Below are positions 51,267 to 52,112 of a stretch of 52,112 bases of DNA, piece by piece (position 1 is the stretch's first letter; every line of letters begins with the position of its first letter). The stretch spans positions 1 through 52,112 of the forward strand of contig DATJJW010000270.1 of assembly GCA_035491935.1 (NCBI GenBank), given 5' to 3'. This stretch comes from DATJJW01 sp035491935. Lineage in GTDB: Bacteria > Pseudomonadota > Alphaproteobacteria > ATCC43930 > CGMCC-115725. The translations under genes and the position numbers were made by a program. Below the pieces are notes generated by a model that did not search any database, was not told the origin of the DNA, and saw only the letters and a list, made by a program, of their open reading frames with translations.

Positions 51267-52072
51267 CCCTGAACAAGGCAACGCTCATGCCCGATGGCAC
51301 CACTCTGCCCAGCAGCCCGGTCCAGCCGACCGAGATCCATTTCGAACGCGTCTCGAAAAGCTTCGGCCGCGCCTATGCCGGCGATCTGTTCCTTGCCGTC
51401 GACAATCTCAGCCTCGACATTCGCCGGGGCGAGCTGGTCGCGATCCTGGGCAAGACCGGCTGCGGCAAGTCGACCATGTTCAACATGATCGCCGGCTTGA
51501 TCGAGCCAAGCCAGGGTGCGGTCACCGTTTCCGGACAGGACCCGTTCAAGGCGTTCGAGTGGTTCCGCGGCAAGATCGCCATCGTATTCCAGAACGACCG
51601 GCTGCTGCCCTGGCGTACGGCGATCGAGAATGTCGAGCTGGGTTTGGAACTGCTCGGCATGTCGAAATCGGAACGCCATGACATGGCGCAGGAATGGCTG
51701 ACCAAGCTGGGGTTGGCAGGCCATGAGAAGGATTACCCGCACGCGCTGTCGGTCGGCATGCGCCAACGCGTCTCGATCGCCCGGGCCTTTGCCACCAATG
51801 CCGGGATCCTGCTGTGCGACGAGCCCTTCTCGGCGCTGGATGAGATGACCGGCAACCGGTTGCGCGAGGAATTCGCCCGGCTGGTGCGCGAGAACGGCAA
51901 GACCGCCGTCTTCATCACCCATTCGATCAACGAGGCGCTGCAAATCGGCGACCGCATCGTCGTGCTGCGGCGCCCGGCCAAGATCGCCTACGACGTCCAG
52001 CTGCCGGCCGACGCCGACAAGGCGGCCAAGGAAGAAATCCGCGCCCGCATTCAAGCAGTCCTGGCCGAATAG
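51263..52072 (+). CDS. ABC transporter ATP-binding protein (NitT/TauT family)
   Basis: This 269-residue ATPase energises the importer. Motifs are Walker A GKTGCGKST (about residue 70), Q-loop VFQNDRLLPWRTAIENVELG, signature LSVGMRQRVSIARAF (valine replacing the usual first glycine, common in this family), Walker B GILLCDEPFSALDE and the switch histidine FITHSINEAL. The N-terminal 25 residues extend beyond the domain. The ATG at 51263 overlaps the permease stop (ATGA); longer in-frame openings lie over the permease. It is the last gene of the operon; 52073-52112 holds nothing identifiable. Confidence 0.94.
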   Translation: MTLNKATLMPDGTTLPSSPVQPTEIHFERVSKSFGRAYAGDLFLAVDNLSLDIRRGELVAILGKTGCGKSTMFNMIAGLIEPSQGAVTVSGQDPFKAFEWFRGKIAIVFQNDRLLPWRTAIENVELGLELLGMSKSERHDMAQEWLTKLGLAGHEKDYPHALSVGMRQRVSIARAFATNAGILLCDEPFSALDEMTGNRLREEFARLVRENGKTAVFITHSINEALQIGDRIVVLRRPAKIAYDVQLPADADKAAKEEIRARIQAVLAE

Positions 52073-52112
52073 GGTCCACCGTCGGCATTCCTGCCCGGCA
52101 CCAAGCGGCAGG

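Overview
The window is GC-rich, densely coding DNA that looks like a chromosomal segment of a soil or plant-associated alphaproteobacterium. The lineage is inferred from the TonB-dependent receptor style, the many LysR/GntR regulators, the Bug/TctC binding proteins and a gamma-type complex I operon; I cannot name a genus. I saw no rRNA, tRNA, CRISPR array, insertion sequence or phage gene. The window starts inside an MFS gene and ends 40 bases after a complete ABC-transporter ATPase gene.

Region 1 (1-5741) has two MFS carriers and a polysaccharide-deacetylase-fold hydrolase on the minus strand, facing two LysR regulators on the plus strand. A twin ATAATCGATTAT palindrome precedes the first MFS gene, and related TAATCGAT sequences lie in the deacetylase/LysR divergent region. 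Region 2 (5695-12432) is a complete energised outer-membrane uptake unit (TonB-dependent receptor, ExbB, ExbD, TonB), followed by a metallophosphoesterase overlapping a Spinster-like MFS gene. A duplicated 34-bp element precedes both transcription units and links them as a probable LysR regulon.

Region 3 (12471-24153) is a catabolic island around one tripartite tricarboxylate transporter (TctA, TctB and three TctC-type binding proteins). It also encodes an SDR dehydrogenase, a seven-bladed lactonase, a mandelate-racemase-type dehydratase, an HpcH/HpaI aldolase, a class V aminotransferase and a GntR/FCD regulator. Five copies of a near-palindromic ATG(A/C)ATTCAT motif lie in its three control regions. 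Together they suggest oxidation, lactone hydrolysis, dehydration and aldol cleavage of a sugar acid or related hydroxy acid, with a keto-acid or glyoxylate product transaminated.

Region 4 (24235-41284) carries two CrcB fluoride-channel genes around a universal stress protein gene, then a 13-gene complex I operon (nuoA, B, CD fused, E-N) of E. coli-like architecture, then a two-CBS-domain protein. Region 5 (41359-52072) is a MocR-type PLP regulator divergent from a ten-gene operon: NIPSNAP protein, the three subunits of a molybdenum hydroxylase, an ACMSD-like amidohydrolase, a CoxG-like protein, an enol-lactonase-like alpha/beta hydrolase and a NitT/TauT-type ABC importer. The molybdenum subunit lacks the CO-dehydrogenase active-site loop, so this looks like an uncharacterised pathway for an imported heteroaromatic or aldehyde-type substrate. 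Regions 3 and 5 are the best candidates for undescribed systems.
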